NCBI GenBank assembly: GCA_021813645.1
Contig: JAKAJW010000451.1
Coordinates: forward strand, 1-8,370
Length of the DNA stretch: 8,370 bases
DNA from: Pseudomonadota bacterium
GTDB lineage: Bacteria > Pseudomonadota > Alphaproteobacteria > Rhodobacterales > Rhodobacteraceae
Direction of reading: 5' to 3'
Shown: positions 1-8,370 of the stretch, one piece after another
How positions within the stretch are numbered: the first letter of the stretch is position 1
How the letters are laid out: every line of letters begins with the position of its first letter
Notes under the pieces: model-generated
Seen by the model: only the letters and a program-made list of their open reading frames with translations
Database searches by the model: none
Told to the model about the DNA's origin: nothing
Translations under genes and position numbers: made by a program

Positions 1-25
1 ATCAGAAGCTGGTGTGAGGGGGGGG

Positions 26-49
26 GGACCTTGCACGCGTGTAAGGTCC
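26..49. repeat. 24-bp near-perfect palindrome next to a G10 run
   Basis: The left half begins GGACCTTG and the right half ends TAAGGTCC, around a central CACGCGTG that is itself palindromic. Eleven of the twelve pairs are Watson-Crick; the remaining one (33 with 42) is G-T, which would still pair as G-U in RNA. It directly follows the homopolymer of ten G at 18-27, whose last two bases form the start of the left arm. With no spacer between the arms, it looks more like a binding site for a dimeric DNA-binding protein than a terminator hairpin. No regulator is identified. Confidence 0.45.
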
Positions 50-177
50 GGTAAGCGGCTGATTTTGCTGGATATGTGGGTGTGGCGTTAACGAACGGGC
101 AAGGTCTGGGGCAGGGGATTTCACGCCGCCAGATGGTGCTTCCTTCCGCTGCACCCGAGCGCCGGGGCCGATCAGAG

Positions 178-196
178 GACCTGCCAGTGGCAGGTC
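178..196. repeat. 19-bp perfect palindrome (9-bp arms, 1-base centre)
   Basis: GACCTGCCA and TGGCAGGTC are exact reverse complements on either side of a single G at 187. Beyond one mismatch the symmetry continues for two more pairs (175-176 with 198-199). The one-base centre argues for an operator-type site, although an RNA hairpin with an eight-pair stem and three-base loop is possible. No T tract follows on either strand. The function is unknown. Confidence 0.4.
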
Positions 197-288
197 ATCC
201 GGCCCCTCGGCTGGAGGCGCAAGCCGCAAGCCGACCTGGTGGCTGGGCCGGGCACAGACCCGAGGGATGCTCCTGACTGGGCGGGCGC

Positions 289-344
289 GGATGCGCCTGC
301 CGGGGGCAGGCAGGCGCATCCCGACACGCTTCGGGCGTGTCGGG
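289..344. terminator. Two abutting perfect hairpins, possible tandem terminator or leader structure
   Basis: The first hairpin has 13-bp perfect arms (GGATGCGCCTGCC at 289-301 and its complement at 309-321) around a 7-base loop. The second has 10-bp perfect arms (CCCGACACGC at 320-329 and GCGTGTCGGG at 335-344) around TTCGG. They share two bases (320-321), so they are essentially stacked end to end. On the plus strand the second is followed by GACTTTC, a poor T tract. On the minus strand no T tract follows the first. They may end transcription from an unseen gene on the left, or form a structured leader for the kinase gene that starts 82 bases later. The pairing is certain; the role is inferred. 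Confidence 0.5.
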
Positions 345-425
345 GACTTTCGGACAAATCATATTCGGCTCTTCAAAAGCTAAGAGAGATGGAAATACGA
401 GAATGTTCATGCGATACTAGCTATC

Positions 426-1658
426 ATGCGGCATCTGTCCACGATGAACGACGCTGGCCAGTGCAATGCAGTGGAGTTCAAATTGCGACAGCAGCCACGC
501 TATTTATGGCAGCTTCCATCCGGCCAAAGTGAATTGCTGGTTGAGACTCTGCTTCCGACTCTCGTGAACGCGGGCTTGCGCAGCGGAGCGTGCGTTGTCG
601 AGAAACTGGGTGGTGGGGCGCACAGCCGAATCTACAAGGTTGACTACAGGGGAATTGCAGCAAACGCCTATTGCGTTAAGATTCCTGATTTTGGATCTGT
701 AGGGTCATATAACGAGGCTGGGCAGGTTTTAAACTCCATCGCGCACGAAGTGGAAAAGACCTCGCAGCTTTGGGCATCGCCATTTATTCACATGTTTTCC
801 CGAATTGACAATCTACTCCGTTGGCCCGTTTTGGTCTCTGCTTGGCGGTACGGGACACTCAAGGATTATATCCTTGTGCGGCAAGGCGTCGACGATTTCG
901 ATCGAGTTTTTGCGATTCTGCAAATTGTTTGGGCACTGCAATTTGCCAAAAGGCGAGGAATTTCTCCGCATCAAGATCTCAAGCCTGAGAATATTCTTGT
1001 TGAGGACATAGGGCTCGGAAAATTTGCCGACTATCAGGGTTCTGGTATCAAACTGCACTGCCGTGTCGCCGACTTTGCGCTTGCCAACGGCTACCGTGAG
1101 CTTGGTAGGCCATTCGGCAGCCGCCCGTACCAAGCGCCAGAGCAGTATAGTGGCATTGCCCCTATTTTCGATGCAGAAAAGATTGACGTTTTTGCGCTCG
1201 GGGTAATAATGTTTGAACTCTTCGAAGAAGGCATGCACCCAATAGGTCAAATTACGGAAGATGTGTGGCCGGAAAACTTGGAAAAGCCGGCGTCTACACA
1301 GAATAAGTGGAAGCGGGAAGATCGGTGGAAGAAGTGGGCGCAACAGAACGACAAGACACTGCCGGCAGCAAGGACTGCGTTGGGCAATGACTTTTCTGAC
1401 TTTATCGTCAAGATGATTTCTGGAGACCCGGTCACTCGGCCATCGCTCGACAGTGTAGAGCTTAAACTCTTGATGTATCTATCGGAAAGGTGGCCGGAGC
1501 GAACCAAGGAGGCAGTTCTTCAGGCAGATTTCTGGACAAGTGAAAGCGAGAACTTCGAAGATCCGGCCGGTTTCCCGCCTTTAGTGAAGGATCTCTTGGT
1601 GCAAGTAGAGCACTTGCGAGCCGCCGCACAATACTTGCAAGAATTCAAGGACGAGTAA
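426..1658 (+). CDS. Eukaryotic-like (Hanks-type) protein kinase, cytosolic, orphan
   Basis: This 410-residue protein carries a nearly complete protein kinase fold at about residues 55-348. Visible are a glycine-rich loop (LGGGAHSRIYKV, 61-72), the ATP-binding lysine in YCVKI (K85), the catalytic loop HQDLKPEN (182-189, with D184, K186 and N189), a metal-binding aspartate in DFA (216-218), APE (237-239), the helix-F aspartate in DVFALG (254-259) and the late arginine in TRPS (R338). DFG is DFA, and the HRD arginine is Gln, so it is a non-RD kinase. A Lys/Trp-rich segment lies at about 279-312, and a tail of about 60 acidic and helical residues follows the domain. I see no membrane segment, signal peptide or PASTA repeats, so it should be a soluble Ser/Thr-type kinase; the substrate is unknown. 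ATG 426 is the first in-frame start after a TAA at 381, but no Shine-Dalgarno sequence precedes it, and ATG 444 is an alternative. G+C is much lower than in the neighbours, which suggests transfer. No phosphatase or partner gene is visible. Confidence 0.85.
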   Translation: MRHLSTMNDAGQCNAVEFKLRQQPRYLWQLPSGQSELLVETLLPTLVNAGLRSGACVVEKLGGGAHSRIYKVDYRGIAANAYCVKIPDFGSVGSYNEAGQVLNSIAHEVEKTSQLWASPFIHMFSRIDNLLRWPVLVSAWRYGTLKDYILVRQGVDDFDRVFAILQIVWALQFAKRRGISPHQDLKPENILVEDIGLGKFADYQGSGIKLHCRVADFALANGYRELGRPFGSRPYQAPEQYSGIAPIFDAEKIDVFALGVIMFELFEEGMHPIGQITEDVWPENLEKPASTQNKWKREDRWKKWAQQNDKTLPAARTALGNDFSDFIVKMISGDPVTRPSLDSVELKLLMYLSERWPERTKEAVLQADFWTSESENFEDPAGFPPLVKDLLVQVEHLRAAAQYLQEFKDE

Positions 1659-1727
1659 GTTAACCGTTGTCGATGGCAGCTGACCCCGGGGGCTGCATGA
1701 CGGGTTCTTATGGGTTAGTTCGTCTCC
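1659..1727. other. Short convergent gap between kinase gene and carB
   Basis: Only 69 bases separate the TAA of the kinase gene from the TGA of carB on the opposite strand. GCAGC at 1676-1680 and GCTGC at 1692-1696 could form a five-pair stem over an 11-base loop that contains the 8-bp palindrome CCCCGGGG (1684-1691). No run of T follows on either strand, so it is at best a weak bidirectional terminator. Confidence 0.3.
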
Positions 1728-5072
<3,345 letters not shown>

Positions 5073-5119
5073 GGGTCTCTCCGTTTCGGCAGGGCAATCG
5101 GGCAGGCAGGGCCAGCGGG

Positions 5120-5163
5120 GTCGGCAGCAGCGGTCGGGCAAATTGTCGGGGGTTATAGTCGGG
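5120..5163. repeat. Four GTCGG repeats at 12-13-base spacing in the carB promoter/leader
   Basis: GTCGG occurs at 5120, 5133, 5145 and 5158 (plus strand), the last three as GTCGGG, with steps of 13, 12 and 13 bases. The candidate -10 box sits between the last two copies. The bases between copies differ, so this is not a simple tandem duplication. It may be a cluster of regulator half-sites or of CCGAC motifs in the carB transcript. Chance is possible in such G+C-rich DNA. Confidence 0.35.
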
Positions 5164-5179
5164 CCGTGACCGGGTGCAA
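5152..5179 (-). promoter_or_regulatory. Candidate sigma-70-type promoter for carB
   Basis: On the minus strand, TTGCAC (5179-5174) is followed after 16 bases by TATAAC (5157-5152), a five-of-six match to the -10 consensus; the -35 matches poorly beyond TTG. Transcription would start near 5145, leaving a leader of about 73 bases before the carB ATG. It overlaps a series of GTCGG repeats, which could be regulator contacts. This is consensus matching only. Confidence 0.4.
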
Positions 5180-5300
5180 GGCGCAAAAAGCAGGCCGCCG
5201 CCGCCGGGCCCGTCGCTGACCGACTCCCGCGCAGGATCCAGCGGGAATCACGCCGGAGTTCGGGCGGCAGGCCGGGGCAGAGGGAGGCTCGCAGCCGGAC

Positions 5301-6293
5301 TCAGACCGCTGGCGCCCGCGGCCCGCGGCCCAGTGCCGCCTCGATCTCGTCCATGACATCGGCCGGCAGGGGGCCCCTGTCCAGCGCCCCCGCCAGATCG
5401 ATCACCTGCGCTGCCGACTTGAAGCCAGGGATCGGCAGGCTGACCGGGCATTTCGCCCAGAGCCAGCCGATCGCGCCCTGGGTCAGGCTGCGCCCACCCA
5501 CTCTCAGCAGCTCTTGCACCGCCTCGAGCTTGGCCAGGGCTGCGGGAGCGATCCGTCCATCCTGAAACCAGGTGAGCCAGGGAAAGGACTGGGCGCGGAT
5601 GTCCTGCGGGTCAAATCGGGTCGCGGCGGAATGGCGGCCGCCCAGCAGACCCATGGCCAGCGGCGAGCGGATCACGGCGATCCGTCCGGCATCGCGCACC
5701 ACGTCCAGCCCGGCCAGGTTCGGATCGAAGACATTGCTGCCCAGTTGCACGCAGCGGAAATTCGGCCGGCCGGGCAGGAAGGCCGCCCGTGCGGGGTCGT
5801 CCGTGCTCCAGCCCCAGGCGCCGAGCCTGCCCTGTGCCACCCAAAGGTCGAGCCGGTCGAATATCCGTTCGGCGGCCTCGAACGGGGCGTCGCCGACATG
5901 CAGATGCACCAGATCGATCCGGTCGCGCCCCAGCCGGTGCAGCGAAGCCTCCAGGCTGATCTCGATCTCGGCCGGGTCCAGCGTGACCCCGGTGACATCG
6001 CGGCGCTGCCGATCCATGCGATGGCCGACCTTGGTGGCGATGCGCACATCGTTGCGGCCCCGCAGGGCGCGGCCCAGCAGGATCTCGGAATGGCCGGCAC
6101 CGTAGATTTGCGCCGTGTCAAAGAAACGGATGCCGGCATCGACTGCGGCCTGGATGGCGCGGATCGCCTGGGATTCGTCGACATCGCCGTAGCCGCCGGC
6201 CATGCCCTCGAATGTGAAATGGCCGCCGATGGGCCAGGCCCCCAGGCCAAGCGCCGGGACGCTGGTTCCGTGCCACAGACTGCGCGTCAGCAA
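5301..6293 (-). CDS. Aldo/keto reductase
   Basis: A 330-residue cytosolic NAD(P)H-dependent oxidoreductase of the aldo/keto reductase superfamily, expected to fold as a TIM barrel and reduce an aldehyde or ketone; the substrate cannot be read from sequence. The catalytic tetrad is present in order: D59 in FFDTAQIYG, Y64 in the same motif, K88 in IATKVG, and H132 in LVHLH. Cofactor-site signatures follow: GWSTDD (161-166, the family's G-x-S segment), VQLGSNVFDP (182-191), and PIPGFKSAAQV (287-297), the IPG-x-x-x-x-x-Q stretch that binds the adenine phosphate of NADPH in relatives. Length is ordinary for the family. The start is TTG at 6293, supported by AAAGGAGA ending a few bases upstream and by MLTRSLWHGTSVPALGLG being a complete family N-terminus. 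It lies between the permease terminator and carB and is probably transcribed alone. Confidence 0.92.
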   Translation of the reverse strand: MLTRSLWHGTSVPALGLGAWPIGGHFTFEGMAGGYGDVDESQAIRAIQAAVDAGIRFFDTAQIYGAGHSEILLGRALRGRNDVRIATKVGHRMDRQRRDVTGVTLDPAEIEISLEASLHRLGRDRIDLVHLHVGDAPFEAAERIFDRLDLWVAQGRLGAWGWSTDDPARAAFLPGRPNFRCVQLGSNVFDPNLAGLDVVRDAGRIAVIRSPLAMGLLGGRHSAATRFDPQDIRAQSFPWLTWFQDGRIAPAALAKLEAVQELLRVGGRSLTQGAIGWLWAKCPVSLPIPGFKSAAQVIDLAGALDRGPLPADVMDEIEAALGRGPRAPAV

Positions 6294-6311
6294 GGGCGGT
6301 CTCCTTTCGCG
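6294..6311 (-). promoter_or_regulatory. Ribosome binding site that supports the TTG start of the reductase
   Basis: Reading the minus strand, AAAGGAGA is followed by CCGCCC and then TTG. The AGGAG core and its seven-base spacing to TTG are close to ideal. No ATG or GTG in this frame fits both the ribosome site and the family N-terminus as well. Confidence 0.7.
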
Positions 6312-6391
6312 AAACCATGCGCCGAACGCCAGGGTCGCGCAACGAATTCCGGTGCCCGCCGCTGTCCGGATGGCACAGCCCCGGAAAACGG

Positions 6392-6417
6392 CAAGGCCGG
6401 GGTCGCCCCCGGCCTTG
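6392..6417 (-). terminator. Rho-independent terminator of the permease gene
   Basis: CAAGGCCGGGG (6392-6402) pairs perfectly with CCCCGGCCTTG (6407-6417) over a four-base loop. On the minus strand the stem is followed by CCGTTTTCC, a short T tract. It begins about 30 bases past the permease stop codon and separates that gene from the aldo/keto reductase. The T tract is short and offset by three bases, but the strong 11-pair stem makes this the clearest terminator in the window. Confidence 0.75.
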
Positions 6418-6430
6418 TGTCTTGCATGCG

Positions 6431-6445
6431 GCGCGCGCGCGCGCG
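6431..6445. repeat. Alternating GC dinucleotide tract
   Basis: Fifteen bases of strict GC alternation lie immediately past the permease stop codon (TCA on plus at 6447-6449) and before its terminator. Such tracts can adopt Z-DNA under negative supercoiling and can vary in length through slippage. It does not affect the coding frame. Confidence 0.6.
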
Positions 6446-6446
6446 A

Positions 6447-8000
6447 TCAGGCCTTTTCGCCCACCGCCGCTTCCGCCGCCGCGATGGCGGCCTTGCGCGC
6501 GGCGATCTTCTCGCCGGTCGGCGGGCCTTCGAAGCGGCGGTTCTCCACCGCCAGCCAGAGCACCATCGCCAGCGCCAGGAAGCCCAGCACGACCCAGAGC
6601 ACGCGCTCGTTCGGCGGGGCCACGGCGATGAACAGGATCACCGCCATGCCGATGACCGACAGGACGGTCACCAGCTTGTAGAGGCCTTCGCTCATCGCCC
6701 AGGGGCCGGGCTTGGGCCACTTCGGACCGCCATAGGCGAACATCCCGGCCACCAGCGGAATGGTGAACGACAGGAACAGGAACACCAGGGTCGAGTTGAC
6801 CACGACCACATAGATCGAGGTCTCGCCGACCTTGATGGTCAGCGCCAACACCACATAGAGGATGCAGAGCGCCGTCGCGGTCCAGATCGCATTCACCGGG
6901 GTGCGGTATGTCCGGCTGACCGTGGCCAGCGCCTTGGACCCGACCGGCATGCCGCCATCGCGCGAGAAGGCAAACAACATCCGCGAGGCCGAGGTGACGG
7001 TGGCCAGGCCGCACAGGAACTGCGCGATCAGGATGAAGAGGTAGATCACCGCCTTCAGCCCGGCCGGAAGCACCGCGTCCATCGTGCCGAAGAACACGCC
7101 CCAGCCCTGGGCGGCGGCGGCATCCATGTCGGGAATGGCCAGCATGATCGCGCTGATCATGATCCAGCCGACGATCGAGGACCAGAACACCGATGACACG
7201 ATGCCGCGCGGCACCGAATGCGCGGCGTTCTTGGTTTCTTCCGACGTATGCGCCGAGGCGTCATAGCCGGTGATCGTGTAGACCGGCAGCAGCAGGCTCA
7301 GCAGGAACAGGTAGGCCATGTTGTCGGATTGCGGAAAGACGTTGCCGCCCGCCTCGCCCGAATAGTTCTTGAAGGTCCACAGCCGCGAGATGTCGATGGC
7401 CGGGGCGTAGTAGAGGCAGGCCACGACCAGCACGGCGGTGGTGGCGAAGATGATCCAGCCCGAGATGTCGGTCAGGAAGGTGGTGACCTTGATGCCGACG
7501 TGGTTGAAGATCGCCTGGATGATCGTGATCGCGGCAACGAAGCCGACGATCTGCCAGTCGGTCCCGGCAAAGCCGAAATAGGATCCAAACGTGCCGGTAA
7601 AGAAATAGGCAGTGCCGATGTTGATGGCGCCCAGCACGGTGATCAGGCCCAGAAGGTTCAGCCAGGCGGTGAGCCAGCCCCAGAACCGGTTGCCCAGGAT
7701 CGAGCCCCAGTGATACAGCCCGCCCGCCGTCGGGAAGGCCGAGGCGATCTGCGCCATGGAAAGGGCGAACATGCCCGAAACGATACAGCCCGTGATCCAG
7801 CCGATGCCCGCCCCGGCGCCGCCGACCGAGCCGATCGCCTGAGCGAAGGAGTTGATCCCGCCCGAGAGGATGCAGATGATGGAAAACGAGATCGCGAAGT
7901 TCGAGAATTTCGACATGGAGCGGGACAGCTCCTGGGCATAGCCCATGCCATGCAGGACCTTCAGATCCTCATGGTGGTCCTTGTCTGTATAGTCGTTCAT
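6447..8000 (-). CDS. APC-superfamily amino-acid permease
   Basis: A 517-residue integral inner-membrane protein with about 12 hydrophobic segments, expected to import an amino acid, amine or related compound by proton or ion coupling. After a hydrophilic N-terminus of some 32 residues, the first helix carries the broken-helix glycines (LSGGIN, 45-50). Further family marks are AFPTAGGLYHW (88-98), GYDASAHTSEETKNA (245-259; helix 6 and the loop after it), ASRMLFAFSRDGGMP (338-352) and TPVNAIW (367-373). These resemble the amino acid/choline transporter branch (yeast Uga4 and Hnm1 relatives; GABA or similar substrates), but I cannot name the substrate. The C-terminus is a short Ala-rich, charged cytoplasmic tail. 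ATG 8000 is preceded by AGGAGGG at 10-base spacing. The gene is transcribed divergently from the pabB-like gene, has a 231-base upstream region with a potentially folded leader, and ends in a strong terminator, so it is probably monocistronic. Confidence 0.93.
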   Translation of the reverse strand: MNDYTDKDHHEDLKVLHGMGYAQELSRSMSKFSNFAISFSIICILSGGINSFAQAIGSVGGAGAGIGWITGCIVSGMFALSMAQIASAFPTAGGLYHWGSILGNRFWGWLTAWLNLLGLITVLGAINIGTAYFFTGTFGSYFGFAGTDWQIVGFVAAITIIQAIFNHVGIKVTTFLTDISGWIIFATTAVLVVACLYYAPAIDISRLWTFKNYSGEAGGNVFPQSDNMAYLFLLSLLLPVYTITGYDASAHTSEETKNAAHSVPRGIVSSVFWSSIVGWIMISAIMLAIPDMDAAAAQGWGVFFGTMDAVLPAGLKAVIYLFILIAQFLCGLATVTSASRMLFAFSRDGGMPVGSKALATVSRTYRTPVNAIWTATALCILYVVLALTIKVGETSIYVVVVNSTLVFLFLSFTIPLVAGMFAYGGPKWPKPGPWAMSEGLYKLVTVLSVIGMAVILFIAVAPPNERVLWVVLGFLALAMVLWLAVENRRFEGPPTGEKIAARKAAIAAAEAAVGEKA

Positions 8001-8231
8001 GTGGTGGGTACCCTCCTGGACAGGATGTTCTTCTTGTTATGGGTCGGCGATTTCCTGCCGACTGGCCGCAGGAAAGCGCGGAATTTTCAACCTGTCCAGC
8101 ATTGAATAGATGTTTACAGCACCACAACGGTTTTCTCGCGGGCCGGGTGTCGGTTTTCAGTGCGAAACGGTTGTGGCGGGCTGGCGAAGGAGCGGCGATC
8201 GCATTAGCTGGGGGTCCGAAAGGGGGTCGCG
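8001..8231. promoter_or_regulatory. Divergent intergenic region with promoters of permease and pabB-like gene
   Basis: Both flanking genes start outward from this 231-base stretch, so it must hold two promoters, but neither has a clean consensus that I can defend. The middle (8081-8160) is the A+T-richest part and the likeliest promoter zone. Visible elements are the permease Shine-Dalgarno (CCCTCCT on plus at 8011-8017), nested inverted repeats in the permease leader (8016-8099), CGGTTTTC as an exact direct repeat at 8128 and 8151 with a related CGGTTGTG at 8168, and an inverted pair CCACAAC (8122-8128) with GTTGTGG (8170-8176). Confidence 0.55.
8016..8099 (-). promoter_or_regulatory. Nested inverted repeats in the permease leader, possible regulatory RNA fold
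   Basis: The outer arms CTGGACAGG (8016-8024) and CCTGTCCAG (8091-8099) are exact reverse complements, nine bases each. Inside them, TTTCCTGC (8051-8058) pairs with GCAGGAAA (8068-8075) over nine bases, and the stem continues with GCG/CGC beyond one mismatch (8047-8079). In the permease transcript this gives a nine-pair closing stem around an inner hairpin, and the downstream closing strand runs into the first two bases of the AGGAGGG ribosome site. Such an arrangement could modulate translation. I do not recognise a known riboswitch class, and the transcription start is unknown. Confidence 0.4.
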
Positions 8232-8370
8232 ATGATCCTTCTGGAGCATGGTCCGCAGATGCGCCCCGCGGCTTTTGGGTCGGCGGTGGGCCAGGTCGTG
8301 GCATGGGAAGCGGCGGAGGTGCTGCCCGCTCTGGCCGCGCTGGATGCCGCGCGGGCGCGCGGCCTCTGGG
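8232..8370 (+). CDS. pabB: Aminodeoxychorismate synthase component I, N-terminal part (cut by window end)
   Basis: The 46 complete codons read MILLEHGPQMRP, then a segment ending LAALDAARARGLW. The combination of a short beta-strand start (MILLEHGP) and an EVLPALAALDAARARGLW stretch is what I expect at the front of alphaproteobacterial PabB-type proteins, where the next residues are usually a LAGY-x-x-YE motif. The enzyme family adds ammonia to chorismate to make 4-amino-4-deoxychorismate, the p-aminobenzoate precursor for folate. The conserved chorismate-binding core lies outside the window, so the call rests only on the N-terminus; another chorismate-utilising enzyme is possible. The start at 8232 has an AAAGGGGG stretch about five bases upstream. 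Confidence 0.65.
   Translation, partial: MILLEHGPQMRPAAFGSAVGQVVAWEAAEVLPALAALDAARARGLW

Larger units (their letters stand above)
1..425. other. Intergenic region rich in inverted repeats, no supported gene
   Basis: No reading frame here gives a recognisable protein. The frames entering from the left edge stop within 91 bases on the plus strand, and the minus-strand open frame (2-319) is Arg/Pro-rich with no domain signature, as expected of a chance frame in G+C-rich DNA. The stretch holds four inverted repeats, annotated separately, and a run of ten G at 18-27. Composition changes at about 345: to the left it is G+C-rich like the rest of the chromosome, while 345-425 is A+T-richer and matches the kinase gene that follows. 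It probably combines the flank of an unseen left-hand gene with the leader of the kinase gene. Confidence 0.6.
5073..5300. other. Gap between aldo/keto reductase gene and carB
   Basis: This 228-base spacer contains no gene. Read on the minus strand from the reductase stop, it holds a weak hairpin (TCCCGC at 5225-5230 with GCGGGA at 5241-5246, and two further pairs past a mismatch), a GCC-repeat tract near 5193-5207, a T5 tract (A5 at 5185-5189 on plus), then the carB promoter candidate and a leader of roughly 70-75 bases. The hairpin has no T tract right behind it, so I do not call it a firm terminator for the reductase gene. The spacing suggests that carB is transcribed on its own. Confidence 0.5.

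Noticed and set aside
26..49. tRNA arm or other structured RNA gene
   Set aside because: No T-arm GGTTCGAATCC-type motif, anticodon arm or acceptor stem could be assembled around the palindrome.
2..319. 105-codon minus-strand open frame at the left edge
   Set aside because: Arg/Pro-rich with no domain, runs through three palindromes and the ten-base homopolymer, and has no ribosome site I could support.
289..344. Terminal inverted repeats of an insertion sequence
   Set aside because: The arms pair locally within each hairpin; I found no matching copy at the right side of the kinase gene, no target-site duplication and no transposase.
813..1343. 176-codon minus-strand open frame inside the kinase gene
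   Set aside because: The kinase motifs in order on the plus strand show which strand codes; the antisense frame has no motif.
5073..5186. 38-residue N-terminal extension of CarB from an upstream ATG
   Set aside because: The extension is Pro/Cys/Arg-rich and unlike CarB, overlaps the promoter candidate, and ATG 5072 has its own ribosome site and the family N-terminus.
5514..7196. 560-codon plus-strand open frame across reductase and permease
   Set aside because: It spans two real minus-strand genes and their terminator, is low in hydrophobic structure and rich in His/Gly/Asp/Arg, and has no family resemblance.
7218..8105. 295-codon plus-strand open frame antisense to the permease
   Set aside because: Highly charged, repetitive composition (Asp/Arg/Gly/Val) and complete overlap with the permease and its leader indicate a shadow frame.

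Overview
The window looks like chromosomal DNA of a high-G+C alphaproteobacterium, most likely of the Rhodobacteraceae/Paracoccaceae type. The basis is the strong G/C bias at third codon positions, the long antisense open frames this produces, and a CarB of 1114 residues whose sequence reads like the Rhodobacterales form. I assigned families by recognising motifs, not by a database search.

Layout. Positions 1-425 hold no gene I can support, but they are rich in inverted repeats: a near-perfect 24-bp palindrome beside a run of ten G, a 19-bp palindrome, and two abutting perfect hairpins. A plus-strand gene follows at 426-1658, encoding a soluble eukaryotic-like (Hanks-type) protein kinase. Its base composition is clearly poorer in G+C than everything to its right, so it looks like an acquired or accessory gene. 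It converges on carB (complement 1728-5072), the large subunit of carbamoyl-phosphate synthetase. Upstream of carB on the same strand lie an aldo/keto reductase (complement 5301-6293, TTG start) and then a 12-helix APC-superfamily amino-acid permease (complement 6447-8000) with a convincing terminator behind it. At the right edge, divergent from the permease, is the first part of a probable aminodeoxychorismate synthase component I gene (pabB, 8232 to the window end).

The minus-strand genes do not look like one operon. There is a terminator between permease and reductase, and a 228-base gap with a promoter candidate before carB. Functions are mostly ordinary metabolism: carbamoyl phosphate for arginine and pyrimidines, amino-acid uptake, a redox enzyme, and p-aminobenzoate for folate.

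The parts that merit a second look are the orphan kinase (with a DFA in place of DFG) and its hairpin-rich left flank, the nested inverted repeats in the permease leader that reach its ribosome binding site, and a set of phased GTCGG repeats around the carB promoter candidate. I see no CRISPR array, no transposase and no tRNA or rRNA.
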